Part shown: positions 55,321 through 63,253 of the stretch, in pieces
Numbering within the stretch: the stretch's first letter is position 1
Layout: each line of letters begins with the position of its first letter
From: an uncultured Lachnospiraceae bacterium
GTDB lineage: Bacteria > Bacillota > Clostridia > Lachnospirales > Lachnospiraceae
Reading direction: 5' to 3'
DNA: 64,000 nucleotides
Assembly: GCA_910580195.1 (NCBI GenBank)
Contig: CAJTWA010000015.1
Location: 1-64,000, forward strand
The notes under the pieces: generated by a model
Database searches by the model: none
The model's input: the letters and a program-made list of their open reading frames with translations, nothing else
What the model was told of the DNA's origin: nothing
Translations under genes and position numbers: made by a program

Positions 55321-55500
55321 ATGGCAACAAATAAACGTGTATTCACATTACGCTTAGAAGATGAGGTATTTGATAAGATAGGCGTTCTGGCAACAAAAGA
55401 ACACCGTTCCATGACAAACTATATTGAGTATGTGCTTATGAAACATTTGGAAGAAATGGAGAAAGAACATCCTACCCTTCAACCTAAAGATGATAAATGA
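55321..55500 (+). CDS. Ribbon-helix-helix DNA-binding protein
   Basis: A 59-residue Arc-like protein: KRVFTLRLEDEVFDKIGVLA forms the strand and first helix, and HRSMTNYIEYVLMKHLEEME the second. The ATG at 55321 is preceded by GGAGGAACATGGT; the frame upstream to 55234 runs through the operator region and is not coding. It could be a stand-alone repressor or an antitoxin lacking its toxin; no toxin gene follows. The divergent operator supports a repressor role. Confidence 0.8.
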   Translation: MATNKRVFTLRLEDEVFDKIGVLATKEHRSMTNYIEYVLMKHLEEMEKEHPTLQPKDDK

Positions 55501-55854
55501 ATGTACACTTATCCTTGGTTGGTGCCAGATAAGAATAAAATATAAAAAAATTTTTCGGAAAATAAAGACATAAATTAAGAAAATTAGCTACCGGAGAAAC
55601 CATCCTGCAGCAATGTCTGCAAATATCGCGGATATCGGATTGTATCAGCCACAATCCCAGCCATAAAGTTTTTTAAGAAAAAATGGAAAACTCAAAAAAT
55701 GTATCTTGCAATTAGAATTTGCATATGCTATAATACCAGTAGGCGAAAAAGATGCAAAAGTTCCATGTGAACAAAGAATGAAATCCCCGAACCGTGTTGG
55801 GCCACAGTTCTGGGATTCTTCTTTTCTTTTTATAGCGGCAAAGCACCCGCTAGG
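55501..55854. other. Gene-free stretch with imperfect hairpin
   Basis: No ORF with support. At 55781-55822 an imperfect inverted repeat (GAAATCCCCGAACCGTG with CACAGTTCTGGGATTC) belongs to the hairpin family linked to the small ORFs and may end the minus-strand transcript of the ORF at 55855. Confidence 0.5.
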
Positions 55855-55980
55855 TTATCTGTTGCCCTTGCCGTCACCGTCTAACCATTTGATGATGTAG
55901 TGGCAAGCTACCCCACCCAGAACGGCAGCTAAAAAAGAAGAATCCCCAGACTGTATTGCCGTACAGTTCGGGGATTTCAT
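55855..55980 (-). CDS. Small hairpin-encoded ORF, ACHYIIKWL family
   Basis: A 41-residue ORF. The N-terminal half, MKSPNCTAIQSGDSS, is encoded exactly by a hairpin (AAATCCCCGAACTGTA-CGGCAA with TACAGTCTGGGGATT). The second half is FLAAVLGGVACHYIIKWLDG plus DGKGNR, a short hydrophobic helix with a charged tail. A close partial copy (first 16 codons identical in protein) is at 63079-63138. No canonical ribosome site is visible before the ATG, so the real start may lie at a later codon near the FLAAVL segment. Membrane peptide or type I toxin-like product is possible but unproven. Confidence 0.5.
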   Translation of the reverse strand: MKSPNCTAIQSGDSSFLAAVLGGVACHYIIKWLDGDGKGNR

Positions 55981-56081
55981 TTTTGCCCTCATGGACTCAT
56001 GATTGCTTTTTGCCCACCGGCATTTAAGATATGGGGAGAAATTCTTATATACCCTCATAACCTCTTAGATTTTCCCTTTGG

Positions 56082-57353
56082 CTATAAAAAAAGCAAAATT
56101 ACAATTTCCACAGCCAGTAAAACCAATAAGGCATACAGCAGTACCGGCCAGGCCGAGGCGCCTCCCGCAAGCAGCAGCATAACCACCGGAACCACATATT
56201 TCCGCGGATGATGCCACAAGTCGCTTTCAATCTTCCATCCACGGATGGGATAAAACCATTCCAGAAACACAGACAGCACCGCACTCTGCAGGGCAAAGAA
56301 AACGGCTCCGGCAACCATCCGGGCAGTGACACCGCCGTTTTGCATCTGCCAGCTTAAGAGGAATATCACGTCGGCAGCCATATTACAAGAAAAGATAAAC
56401 AGGCAGTATGGGATGCAAAAGCGCCGTTTCTGTCCGGGCAGGAAACGGACTGCCTGCTCCAGGCCACAGTCGCAGGACAGCAGGATACAGATAGGCGTAT
56501 TCAGGGATAGAACCGCAAAGCCTACCGGGACAACGGACAGCCCGGCCATTTCTCTTAAGAAATACGGCATTACAAGGGCTACGCACCACATCACAGCAGT
56601 ATTGGCCAGATAATTCTTGTGGCAGCCCAGATACCGGAAAAAGTACCGCCATAAGGATCCCCTCTTCCGCTGCTTAATAGCATGGCTTTTCTTATCTTCT
56701 GCGCTGCTTTTTGCGTACGCGTGCCCTAGAAGGCATACAGGTATACCTGAAGGGTGTTTCTCACTTTCTCCCTGATAAAAAGCGTATCCGTCTGCCTTCC
56801 ACAAAATCAGAATAGCAGCTAAGCTATTCGCAAGCAGCAACAGTCCAAACCATGTCCTGCTTCCACAAAATAAAATTGCAGACACTATGGCAGCGGCCCA
56901 GATGCCGCCCGCATACCAATATTTTCTCAAGGAATAGGCTGCAGCAGCCATAAGAGCCGCATGAAGCATACTGACGGCTATTCCTATCATCTCTATGGGC
57001 TTCCATGCAGAAACAGCCAGCAGAACCGCCAAAAGCAGCCCTGTCTTTGTAAGGGCCGTATAGGCTCCCAACACAGCTACATAGGAAAAGACAAATTCCC
57101 GGCCATGCTGCGGCAGCATCAGCATATGTTTCAGTTCCACAGCGTTATCTTTGGAAGAAAGGGCTTGCCACATCACGCCGGCGGTAAAGGCGCTTACCAT
57201 CAGGATCCGTACAGATGCCGCAACCTTCACCTGAAAACCTGCCATATACAGCCCCCAAAATAGTATCACATCCATCAAAAGCGTCCGGGGGAGCCGTTCA
57301 TATTTTGCCCCAAACAGTTTTTTGGCAAAGGCTTTACCTGTCATTTTCATCAT
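56082..57353 (-). CDS. Multi-span membrane protein, likely ABC permease
   Basis: About 423 residues with ten or more hydrophobic segments (for example MDVILFWGLYMAGFQVKVAA, VAVLGAYTALTKTGLLLAVL, VVMLLLAGGASAWPVLLYAL). It starts at ATGATG inside the last codons of the ATPase gene, after GGAGGCG, so the two are translated together. No family motif is recognised, but position and topology fit the permease of a two-gene export system. With the small membrane protein before the ATPase it forms a three-gene operon. Cargo is unknown; antimicrobial peptide resistance or export is a common role of such sets. Confidence 0.75.
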   Translation of the reverse strand: MMKMTGKAFAKKLFGAKYERLPRTLLMDVILFWGLYMAGFQVKVAASVRILMVSAFTAGVMWQALSSKDNAVELKHMLMLPQHGREFVFSYVAVLGAYTALTKTGLLLAVLLAVSAWKPIEMIGIAVSMLHAALMAAAAYSLRKYWYAGGIWAAAIVSAILFCGSRTWFGLLLLANSLAAILILWKADGYAFYQGESEKHPSGIPVCLLGHAYAKSSAEDKKSHAIKQRKRGSLWRYFFRYLGCHKNYLANTAVMWCVALVMPYFLREMAGLSVVPVGFAVLSLNTPICILLSCDCGLEQAVRFLPGQKRRFCIPYCLFIFSCNMAADVIFLLSWQMQNGGVTARMVAGAVFFALQSAVLSVFLEWFYPIRGWKIESDLWHHPRKYVVPVVMLLLAGGASAWPVLLYALLVLLAVEIVILLFL

Positions 57354-58041
57354 GCAGCGCCTCCCGGATATCCGCGGCATTGATCTGCCCGCCTTCAAAA
57401 GTCTGCCGGATCTTACCGTCCTCCAAGACAAATACCCTGTCAGAAGTCAGCGTAATGCTCTCCAAGATATGGGAAGAAAACAGCACAGCCCCATGCTCTT
57501 TATAGCCCAAAATCTGCTGGTACAGATATTCTGTACTCTGGAAATCCAAGCCGTTGACCGGCTCATCCAGAAGGAGCAGCTTAGGTTTCAGGGCAAAAGC
57601 TGTAATCAGAAATGCTTTTTTCCGGTTCCCGGTTGACAGCTCCCGTAACAGGGTATCTGTATATTCTTCAAAATGGAAACCATGTACCAGCTCCGATACA
57701 TCGGGCACACCCTTCCCATAAGCGGCGCATACATAGGACAGGTATTCCCGGAACGTAAAATACGAAAAAGAATTATCCTCGGCAAACACCGTGTAGCGGC
57801 AGAGCTTAAAATCCTGCTTCCGGAAATCCACAGGAGCGCCACAAAAGCAAATACTATCTGAACGGAAAGTAGGGAGCAGTCCGGAAAGCACTTTCAGAAA
57901 TGTGGTTTTCCCGGCTCCGTTCAGCCCAATCAGGCCTGCCGCTTCATGCTCCGCCAGCGAAAAAGAAAACCCTGAAAGTATCATTTTCTCTTCACTGTAC
58001 CATGCACTTAAGTTCTGGACAGCCAGAAGCGTTTCTCCCAT
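57334..58041 (-). CDS. ABC transporter ATP-binding protein
   Basis: A 235-residue ATPase from MGETLLAVQNL (58041, strong GGGGGGAGG site). Walker A is GLNGAGKTTFLKVLSG, the Q-loop lies near YTVFAEDNSF, the signature is the variant LRELSTGNRKKAFL (LSTGN in place of LSGGQ), Walker B is LLLDEPVNGLDFQ, and the H-loop lies in VLFSSHILESI. The pattern fits exporter-type (DrrA/BcrA-like) ATPases. It overlaps the permease gene and lies one base after the small membrane protein gene. Confidence 0.92.
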   Translation of the reverse strand: MGETLLAVQNLSAWYSEEKMILSGFSFSLAEHEAAGLIGLNGAGKTTFLKVLSGLLPTFRSDSICFCGAPVDFRKQDFKLCRYTVFAEDNSFSYFTFREYLSYVCAAYGKGVPDVSELVHGFHFEEYTDTLLRELSTGNRKKAFLITAFALKPKLLLLDEPVNGLDFQSTEYLYQQILGYKEHGAVLFSSHILESITLTSDRVFVLEDGKIRQTFEGGQINAADIREALHDENDR

Positions 58042-58042
58042 C

Positions 58043-58219
58043 TTACCTCCCCCCTTTGCCGTCCTTCTCTTTTTTCCATGCCGCATATGCGGAGCAGAGG
58101 AATACACCTGCCAATACCAGATAAAGCCCCATCATTGGGAAGTTGCCGGATACCCCGCATACAATGGCTGCAACCAGCCAAATCAGGCCAATCATCCCAC
58201 GGATATAAATATGACGCAT
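58043..58219 (-). CDS. Small two-helix membrane protein
   Basis: 58 residues from MRHIYIRG (58219), after GGAGG. Two hydrophobic segments (GMIGLIWLVAAIVCGVSG and MGLYLVLAGVFLCSAYAAW) are joined by a short loop, with a Lys-rich tail. It begins the operon with the ABC ATPase and permease. I do not know the family; it may be an accessory subunit of the transporter. Confidence 0.7.
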   Translation of the reverse strand: MRHIYIRGMIGLIWLVAAIVCGVSGNFPMMGLYLVLAGVFLCSAYAAWKKEKDGKGGR

Positions 58220-58253
58220 TGTTTTTACCTCCTTCATTGTTTCTCTGTTTTCT

Positions 58254-58796
58254 CTATGTATCCTGAAACTTTCTCCAAACATATGCTTCTTTCAGCAGGC
58301 GCCCTATACATTCCTGCTTGCCTTCCGTATAGCTTCTCCGGCCATCTGGAAATTGTAACGCCAGTTTTTTCTTACAGGCATCGTACCGCATGGCTTTCTC
58401 AGGATGGCAATTCAGGTAATCCCGAAAATTGATATAGTTCTTCCATTCTGTCCCATTCCATTTGACTGCATGGATATGGTGTGTGCGCGTATCTTTTTCA
58501 AAATCACCCATTACAAATAGCATTTGCCTGGCAACATCTTCCCCGCGAAAAATAAAACCGTGTTCTTCCAACCGTTTCCTATAAGGCGGAATATCATTCA
58601 AATCACGGAGGCCAATCACTATGTCAATAATTGGTTTTGCATAAATGGAAGCAATCGCAGTGCTTCCGACATGCTGGATATCGACAGCGGCATTTCCGAA
58701 AAGCTGCTTCAGTTCCAAAATCACATTTTCTGCATTTTTATCCCATTCCTCTTGATGGGGCAAAAGCTTTACGCTTCCTCTTTTTAATCCTATCAT
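58254..58796 (-). CDS. GrpB-family (UPF0157) protein
   Basis: A 180-residue protein of the GrpB/UPF0157 family, which has a nucleotidyltransferase-like fold and no proven function. The signature is VDIQHVGSTAIASIYAKPIIDIVIGL, followed by HIHAVKWNGTEWKNYINFRDYL and the helical end. All expected blocks are there. It lies directly after the shortened acetyltransferase gene with no gap between stop and start codons. Confidence 0.9.
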   Translation of the reverse strand: MIGLKRGSVKLLPHQEEWDKNAENVILELKQLFGNAAVDIQHVGSTAIASIYAKPIIDIVIGLRDLNDIPPYRKRLEEHGFIFRGEDVARQMLFVMGDFEKDTRTHHIHAVKWNGTEWKNYINFRDYLNCHPEKAMRYDACKKKLALQFPDGRRSYTEGKQECIGRLLKEAYVWRKFQDT

Positions 58797-59039
58797 TCAT
58801 TCTCCCCAGGCAGCTTGCAGTTCTGCCGTATCCGCTGCCTGAAAGCCTTTATAGCCCATATATTTCGGGTCAGAGAGGAATCCCATTTTCTTTTTGGAGG
58901 ACAGGATCACAAGCCCCTCGTCCAGCCTGTCTTTCAGCCAGTTCTTTTTGGACATGGCCTGAATATCCTTGTTCCCCGAAACCGCACAGCAGATGTGCTC
59001 CTTTTCCATATTTTCGTGTGTCAGTTTTACAAGTTCCAT
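58797..59039 (-). pseudogene. Shortened GNAT-type acetyltransferase gene
   Basis: The 80-residue frame begins MELVKLTHENMEKEHICCAV and SKKNWLKDRLDEGLVILSS, the usual opening of a clostridial GNAT family. After KKKMGFLSDPKY it jumps to MGYKGFQAADTAELQA, which in full-length relatives lies near the end, so the acetyl-CoA-binding middle is missing. The frame stays open and has a GAGGTAATAGC ribosome site. It is most likely an internal-deletion remnant. The comparison is from memory. Confidence 0.6.
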
Positions 59040-59127
59040 ATGCTATTACCTCTTTCTTAGCTTTATTAAATTTCCCGAAAAATCTCGATTTCTTTTAATA
59101 TGTGGCTTTCTGGCAAACAGGAAGTTA

Positions 59128-59877
59128 TCAAGTAAATAATTTTTTGCCTAATTTTTTAACAAATAGCATACCAACAAAAAATATGGCCGCTAATACAACA
59201 ATGCTATACTGTATTGGCGCTAAATAACAGATATTAAAAGTGGCGTGCATAATGGCAATCAGCAAAATATTCCTGCATTGATAATAGGCTATTCCCAAAA
59301 CAACGGAAACAAGTAATGTCCAGATACAAAGGCAAACAATTTGTCCCATGCCCAATGAATTTCTGATGATCCACATTGGCATATGCCACACTGCCCAAAC
59401 GGCGCCAACAAAAAGAACACTTTCGATTTTCTTAAAAGGAAGTTGTTCCAGCAGAAATCCTCTCCATGCTATTTCTTCCACAAACGCTGTTATTAGCAGG
59501 TATATGCAGCTTGTTAATAGTGATATTACTGTCGGGTATGCATTTTTAAATACGTCAGTTTTCACTATGGACGAATAGCAATAAGAACCAAATATACCTA
59601 CAGCCATACATATAACCTCTACTAAAATATATTTGGTTGTTATTTTCCCTGAAAACATCCGCGTAACGTACGCCTTGATGTCCTGCTCGCAAATCAGCAG
59701 AAAAATAGCAGCCATAGCGGGAATACACACATATAAATATTTTAAGTACAATAATCCATTGGGGATGATAATTCCGTTCTGTTCTAGCAATGCAGGTACA
59801 TAGCATATAAACGATAAAACATATACGGCAGAAACCCATAACGTGAGTTTCAGCTTATTTGTAAATCTCGCCATCAC
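59128..59877 (-). CDS. CPBP-family intramembrane protease
   Basis: A 249-residue membrane protein with about eight hydrophobic segments and the CPBP (CAAX-protease-like, Abi) motifs: FVEEIAWRGFLLEQLP (EExxxR), AVWHMPMW and IMHATFNICY. Relatives in Firmicutes are often linked to bacteriocin self-immunity or peptide maturation. It follows GAAGGAG-like AGGAGAAATC. It lies between the AgrC/LytTR pair and the ABC operon, all on one strand, which fits a peptide-related region, but no peptide precursor was found. Confidence 0.88.
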   Translation of the reverse strand: MMARFTNKLKLTLWVSAVYVLSFICYVPALLEQNGIIIPNGLLYLKYLYVCIPAMAAIFLLICEQDIKAYVTRMFSGKITTKYILVEVICMAVGIFGSYCYSSIVKTDVFKNAYPTVISLLTSCIYLLITAFVEEIAWRGFLLEQLPFKKIESVLFVGAVWAVWHMPMWIIRNSLGMGQIVCLCIWTLLVSVVLGIAYYQCRNILLIAIMHATFNICYLAPIQYSIVVLAAIFFVGMLFVKKLGKKLFT

Positions 59878-59926
59878 GATTTCTCCTTGCAGTGCGGAAC
59901 TCTTACAGAAATTCCTATTTTTCTTT

Positions 59927-60034
59927 CTATTCCCGTGCTCTTTTTTCTTCTATCTTCTTATAGGCTTCTATCATTCCATTTTTAACCGCCCATTTGATTG
60001 CAAAATACAATGCTGCCAAAACAACAATTGTCAG
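59927..60034 (-). CDS. Very small membrane ORF after DUF7662-like gene
   Basis: An open frame reads TIVVLAALYFAIKWAVKNGM and IEAYKKIEEKRARE, a hydrophobic helix followed by a charged tail. It has no ATG; possible starts are CTG at 60034, which overlaps the upstream stop as CTGA, or TTG at 60019. The amphipathic tail resembles small DUF6019-like proteins as I remember them. Existence depends on a non-standard start. Confidence 0.4.
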   Translation of the reverse strand: MTIVVLAALYFAIKWAVKNGMIEAYKKIEEKRARE

Positions 60035-60237
60035 CCAACCTTATGAAAGCACACTGTCCGCCCTTTCATGGATATTTTCCCGACCTGATAACCGTAGTCC
60101 GTCAATTCCTTTTTGTATTTCAGGAAAGAGTGGTCAATCGGTATCCCTGCAATCTCCTGAATCTCTTCAAAGGCCAAATGAAATGATTCCTTTCCGCTTT
60201 TCTGCACATATTCCCATAATGTGTCATATTTACTCAT
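60031..60237 (-). CDS. Small conserved protein (DUF7662-like)
   Basis: 68 residues: MSKYDTLWEYVQKSGKESFH, LAFEEIQEIAGIPIDHSFLK and a basic end GKISMKGRTVCFHKVG. I recall this pattern (DTLWEYV, SFLxYKKE, GYxVxKIxMK) as a widespread small family with a winged-helix look and no known function. It has an AGGAAAAAGGC site. It stands 153 bases downstream of the sensor kinase gene. Confidence 0.75.
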   Translation of the reverse strand: MSKYDTLWEYVQKSGKESFHLAFEEIQEIAGIPIDHSFLKYKKELTDYGYQVGKISMKGRTVCFHKVG

Positions 60238-60390
60238 TGCCTTTTTCCTTTCATAATCCTTTTAAAAAAACAAATAATGCCGCTATTCCAAAAATACCGG
60301 AAAACAGTGCGCATCTGCTACCATGGTTTCGGGCCGTCAAAAAAGATTTTCCAGCTGCCTTTTCCTTTTTCGGTTATAGAAGGTAACATG

Positions 60391-61719
60391 TTAATCCAAT
60401 TGCTGTGGGCTGCTTTCTGGATGCTGTGGAATGATCAGCAGCACATGGAGGACAAATACATTCTCCTGTGTCTCTATACTCATGGCGCCGCCATATTTTT
60501 CAGCCACTTTTTTTACATTCGACAGACCTGTCCCTTTTTTGAACGCGCCTTTCCCATGGAAGCTGTTCCGAATTTCCATCATAAGGAAATCCCCCTGGAT
60601 CCGCCCGGACACACGGATATACTTTCCCATGCCGGCATCCAGGCTTTTTGCTGCATGAATTGCATTATCCAGCGCATTTGACAGGACAATACAGATATCA
60701 ATGTCCCGAACGCCGCAGGGGTATGGCAGAAGCAGGGAACAGTCCACATCTATCCCCATGCTTTTTGCAATCCCCAGCTTGTTTCCCACCAGAATATCCA
60801 CGACCGGGTTGTTGGTGCTGCAGGGAAACGACATTTTTTCCGCCATATCGTCCAGATCCTCCATATAAGCTGCGGCTTCCTCCAGTTTCCCATTCTGCAG
60901 GAGCTTTTTTACCACTGCGATGTGGTTTCTGATATCATGGCGGAAAGACTTTGTTTCATCGTAACGGGTTTTCGCTTCCTCCACATACTGGTTCAGGGAA
61001 TGTTCCTGCTGCTCCAGCAGCGAAATTTCGGTGCTGAGGCGGAAATTCTGCTGCAGTTTCTTATAAGAAAATAAGATGCAGAACAAGCTGGCAAGCCCTA
61101 AAAAATGCATGGCAAGCAGCTGCCCGTGGTTAAGCAGATACTCAAAAGGCCCGTCTTCTGCCAAGATTTGAACCTGGAATTCAAATTCTACCATATTGAT
61201 GTACTCGCTCATAATAAATATCATCAGGATTGGGATAAAAACCAGAAACATATGCTGCATTTCCACTGTGGTATAGCCGGAAAAATAACGGTACACCATA
61301 TAATAGCAAAAGCCGGCCAGGGCCAGTGACGCTGCTTCACTGGCCAGCATGAATGAGATGCCGGACGTATCAGGGAAAACAGCAGGCAAAAGCGGGCATA
61401 AAAGGCTAATCAGGGATTTCACAATTCCATAGCATAGCTGCATAATCTCTGTCGTCAAGGCCGCATACAGAAGGGAAGACTTAACATCCGCATGGCAGGC
61501 AAAAATCCCATATGCCGTAAGCAGGAATACAAACACCAGAAACCTGATTATCATGCCTGCCGCAAGAAAATCATCGACAATCACTGCGCATACTGCAAAC
61601 AGGAAATAAAAAGGAAGCCACACTTTCTTTTTTAAAATTTTTGCCAGAAAATAAAACTGGAAGGACATCTCGGCAACGCCCATGATATATACATGAAAAA
61701 AACCAAAATACTCAGCCAT
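60391..61719 (-). CDS. AgrC/GHKL-type sensor histidine kinase
   Basis: About 442 residues from MAEYFGFFHV. Six or seven transmembrane helices make up the first 215 residues or so. A coiled linker then leads to FRHDIRNHIAVVKKLL (phosphorylated His) and a GHKL ATPase domain with VLSNALDNAIHAA and KGTGLSNVKKVAEKYGG. The layout is that of peptide-sensing kinases such as AgrC. The cognate LytTR regulator lies 167 bases upstream on the same strand. No agrB or agrD is near. Confidence 0.9.
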   Translation of the reverse strand: MAEYFGFFHVYIMGVAEMSFQFYFLAKILKKKVWLPFYFLFAVCAVIVDDFLAAGMIIRFLVFVFLLTAYGIFACHADVKSSLLYAALTTEIMQLCYGIVKSLISLLCPLLPAVFPDTSGISFMLASEAASLALAGFCYYMVYRYFSGYTTVEMQHMFLVFIPILMIFIMSEYINMVEFEFQVQILAEDGPFEYLLNHGQLLAMHFLGLASLFCILFSYKKLQQNFRLSTEISLLEQQEHSLNQYVEEAKTRYDETKSFRHDIRNHIAVVKKLLQNGKLEEAAAYMEDLDDMAEKMSFPCSTNNPVVDILVGNKLGIAKSMGIDVDCSLLLPYPCGVRDIDICIVLSNALDNAIHAAKSLDAGMGKYIRVSGRIQGDFLMMEIRNSFHGKGAFKKGTGLSNVKKVAEKYGGAMSIETQENVFVLHVLLIIPQHPESSPQQLD

Positions 61720-61734
61720 GTTACCTGCCCCCAT

Positions 61735-61886
61735 ATGTAAAAGCCCTGTAACTGTTCCGTACCTTCACAGTTACAGGCAAAAATCCATTTTAAATTGCCT
61801 CCGGCAATGGGATTTTTGCACTCCTGAATCACTTTCTTACGGTCTGCGCAGTAAATGCGCAGGCCTGCCGGATAGCTGCAAAGCCC
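61735..61886 (-). other. Regulator-kinase gap with hairpin
   Basis: Contains the inverted repeat TGTAACTGT / ACAGTTACA (on the minus strand, about 11 bases apart) and a second short one, TTGCCGGAGGCAA. A frame starting at a GTG (QECKNPIAGG...) overlaps it but runs on into the kinase gene and is not convincing. The hairpin could reduce read-through from regulator to kinase. Confidence 0.4.
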
Positions 61887-62591
61887 TTACATGTTCTTCA
61901 TATACTGCAGGACAACACCGGAAAACTCCTTGCTCCGCAGCCGCGATACAGGGACTTCTTTGCCGTTATCCATACAGGCAGTCCCGTTTTTATATCCTTT
62001 TAAATGCTTTAGGTTGATGAGATAGCTCCTGTGGCAACGGAAAAAATGGCTGTCCAGCTTTGATTCCAGATGTTCAATCCTCTCATAATAATCAACAACC
62101 TCTCCTGATGCCAGATTTAGATATATTTTCCGGTCTATGATCTCACAGAAAACAATCTCATCCCTCCGGATGATGCGCCCCTCATATCCCTTTTGCACCA
62201 GCAGGCTGTCCTCGCTGGCGTTTTTCATGGAAGCGTAAAGGCGCTCCATGGTCTTTTCAAACTGTTTTTCATCCACCGGCTTGACCAAATAATCGTAGGC
62301 CTGCACCTCGAAAGACTGGAATACCATCTCTTTCAGTACCGTGATGAAAATCAGAAATCCCCGGAACTTAGAAGCCCTCAGCTTCCTTGCCGTTTCCATG
62401 CCGTCCATGCCTTTCATCTGGATATCCAAAAAACAGATGTCAATCTGCCCGTCGTAGCTTAGCAGCTCTTCGCCGCTTAAAAATGTCCGAAAATGGATCT
62501 CCCTGTTCTTTTTATGGAAAAAATCGGAGGCCATTGCCCTTATATGGTCGGACATATGTTTTTCATCATCACAGATTGCAATATGGAGCAA
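61887..62591 (-). CDS. LytTR-family response regulator
   Basis: A 234-residue regulator with a receiver domain (ICDDE at 6-10, phosphoacceptor Asp56 in CFLDIQMKGMDG, then VKPVD) and a C-terminal LytTR DNA-binding domain (IVFCEIIDRKIYLNLASGEVV, FFRCHRSYLINLKHLKGYKNG in parts). LytTR regulators bind direct repeats upstream of their targets. It is expressed ahead of its kinase gene from the promoter at 62744-62772. Confidence 0.93.
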   Translation of the reverse strand: MLHIAICDDEKHMSDHIRAMASDFFHKKNREIHFRTFLSGEELLSYDGQIDICFLDIQMKGMDGMETARKLRASKFRGFLIFITVLKEMVFQSFEVQAYDYLVKPVDEKQFEKTMERLYASMKNASEDSLLVQKGYEGRIIRRDEIVFCEIIDRKIYLNLASGEVVDYYERIEHLESKLDSHFFRCHRSYLINLKHLKGYKNGTACMDNGKEVPVSRLRSKEFSGVVLQYMKNM

Positions 62592-62699
62592 TACGCCACC
62601 TCCTCGCCATTATATCACGAATCTTCGATTCATGACCGCCATTCGCCGCTCGCCGAATATGCAAGCACATTCTTCCCGCCAACGCCCATTTTATCGTCA

Positions 62700-62815
62700 G
62701 CGGCAAAAATTTATATTTTGCCGCTGCCAGAAACAGACATTTTATTATAGCCTGCTAAAAATACCAACGCAATTTTATTGCTGTGAAATGTTTATCTGCT
62801 GCCGCGAAATGCTGT
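62700..62815 (-). promoter_or_regulatory. Promoter region of the LytTR/AgrC pair
   Basis: Minus-strand -10 TATAAT (62749-62744) and a weaker -35 TTGCGT (62772-62767) with 17-base spacing. Upstream, ACAGCA occurs twice (TTTACAGCATTT and TTCACAGCAATA) about 31 bases apart, possible LytTR half sites. Downstream the leader has a hairpin CAGCGGCAAAAT / ATTTTTGCCGCTG. Confidence 0.5.
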
Positions 62816-62819
62816 AAAA

Positions 62820-63040
62820 CAAAGTGGGCAAGCCCACAGGGGCTCCCCTAACCCCTCAATCCCCCGGGGCTTGTCTTCTACACTCCGTTTCGGTCCGTCC
62901 CGAACAAGCGCCACTGGCGCTTAGGACCTTTGCGCGCCGAGCACGGTCGCCTTGGCGACATAATACCCTTCGTGCGAGTGCGCAGGGTCTGCCCCAGCGA
63001 AGCGAGGGTATCCTCCCGGAGGGTTTTATCTTATAGGAAA
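62820..63040. other. GC-rich island with many short inverted repeats
   Basis: A 220-bp block clearly richer in G+C than its surroundings, packed with short palindromes (GTGGGCAAGCCCAC, GGGGCTCCCC, AAGCGCCACTGGCGCTT, GTCGCCTTGGCGAC, CTCCCGGAG). I recall such sequence at the ends of conjugative or mobilisable elements of Lachnospiraceae. No ORF with support and no relaxase or integrase nearby, so it may be a left-over end or a transfer-origin-like region. Confidence 0.5.
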
Positions 63041-63091
63041 TTCATAAACTTCATCACTTCACAGTGGCACGGTATTTCCTATAAGATAAAA
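63024..63091. repeat. 18-bp inverted repeat cutting into small-ORF copy
   Basis: TTTTATCTTATAGGAAAT (63024-63041) and its exact complement (63074-63091) flank a 32-bp centre. The right arm replaces the second half of the small hairpin-encoded ORF at 63079-63138. Confidence 0.8.
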
Positions 63092-63138
63092 AAAGAAGAA
63101 TCCCCGGACTGTATTGCCGTACAGTTCGGGGATTTCAT
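63079..63138 (-). pseudogene. Truncated copy of hairpin-encoded small ORF
   Basis: MKSPNCTAIQSGDSSFFIL then stop: the first 16 residues equal those of the ORF at 55855-55980, but the ACHYIIKWL half is missing. The DNA hairpin (63096-63138 region, with AAATCCCCGAACTGTA and its partner) is fully kept. This suggests that the hairpin, rather than the peptide, is what is conserved or mobile. Confidence 0.6.
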
Positions 63139-63253
63139 TTTGCCCTCATGGGCTTATGATTGCTTTTTGCCCACCGGCATTATAGCATATGCAGAAAAAT
63201 CATTCAAGGAAGACTTTGCACCTTAGCTATTTGGGGTTACTGGTTCTAAAGTT

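Noticed and set aside
61632..61832. Possible autoinducer peptide gene between the LytTR regulator and AgrC-type kinase
   Set aside because: The frame runs into the kinase gene, has no AgrD-like motif and no ribosome site. No AgrB is present.
62930..63226. 98-codon plus-strand frame over the GC-rich island
   Set aside because: It is made of palindromes and the reverse of the small hairpin ORF; composition and content do not suggest a protein.
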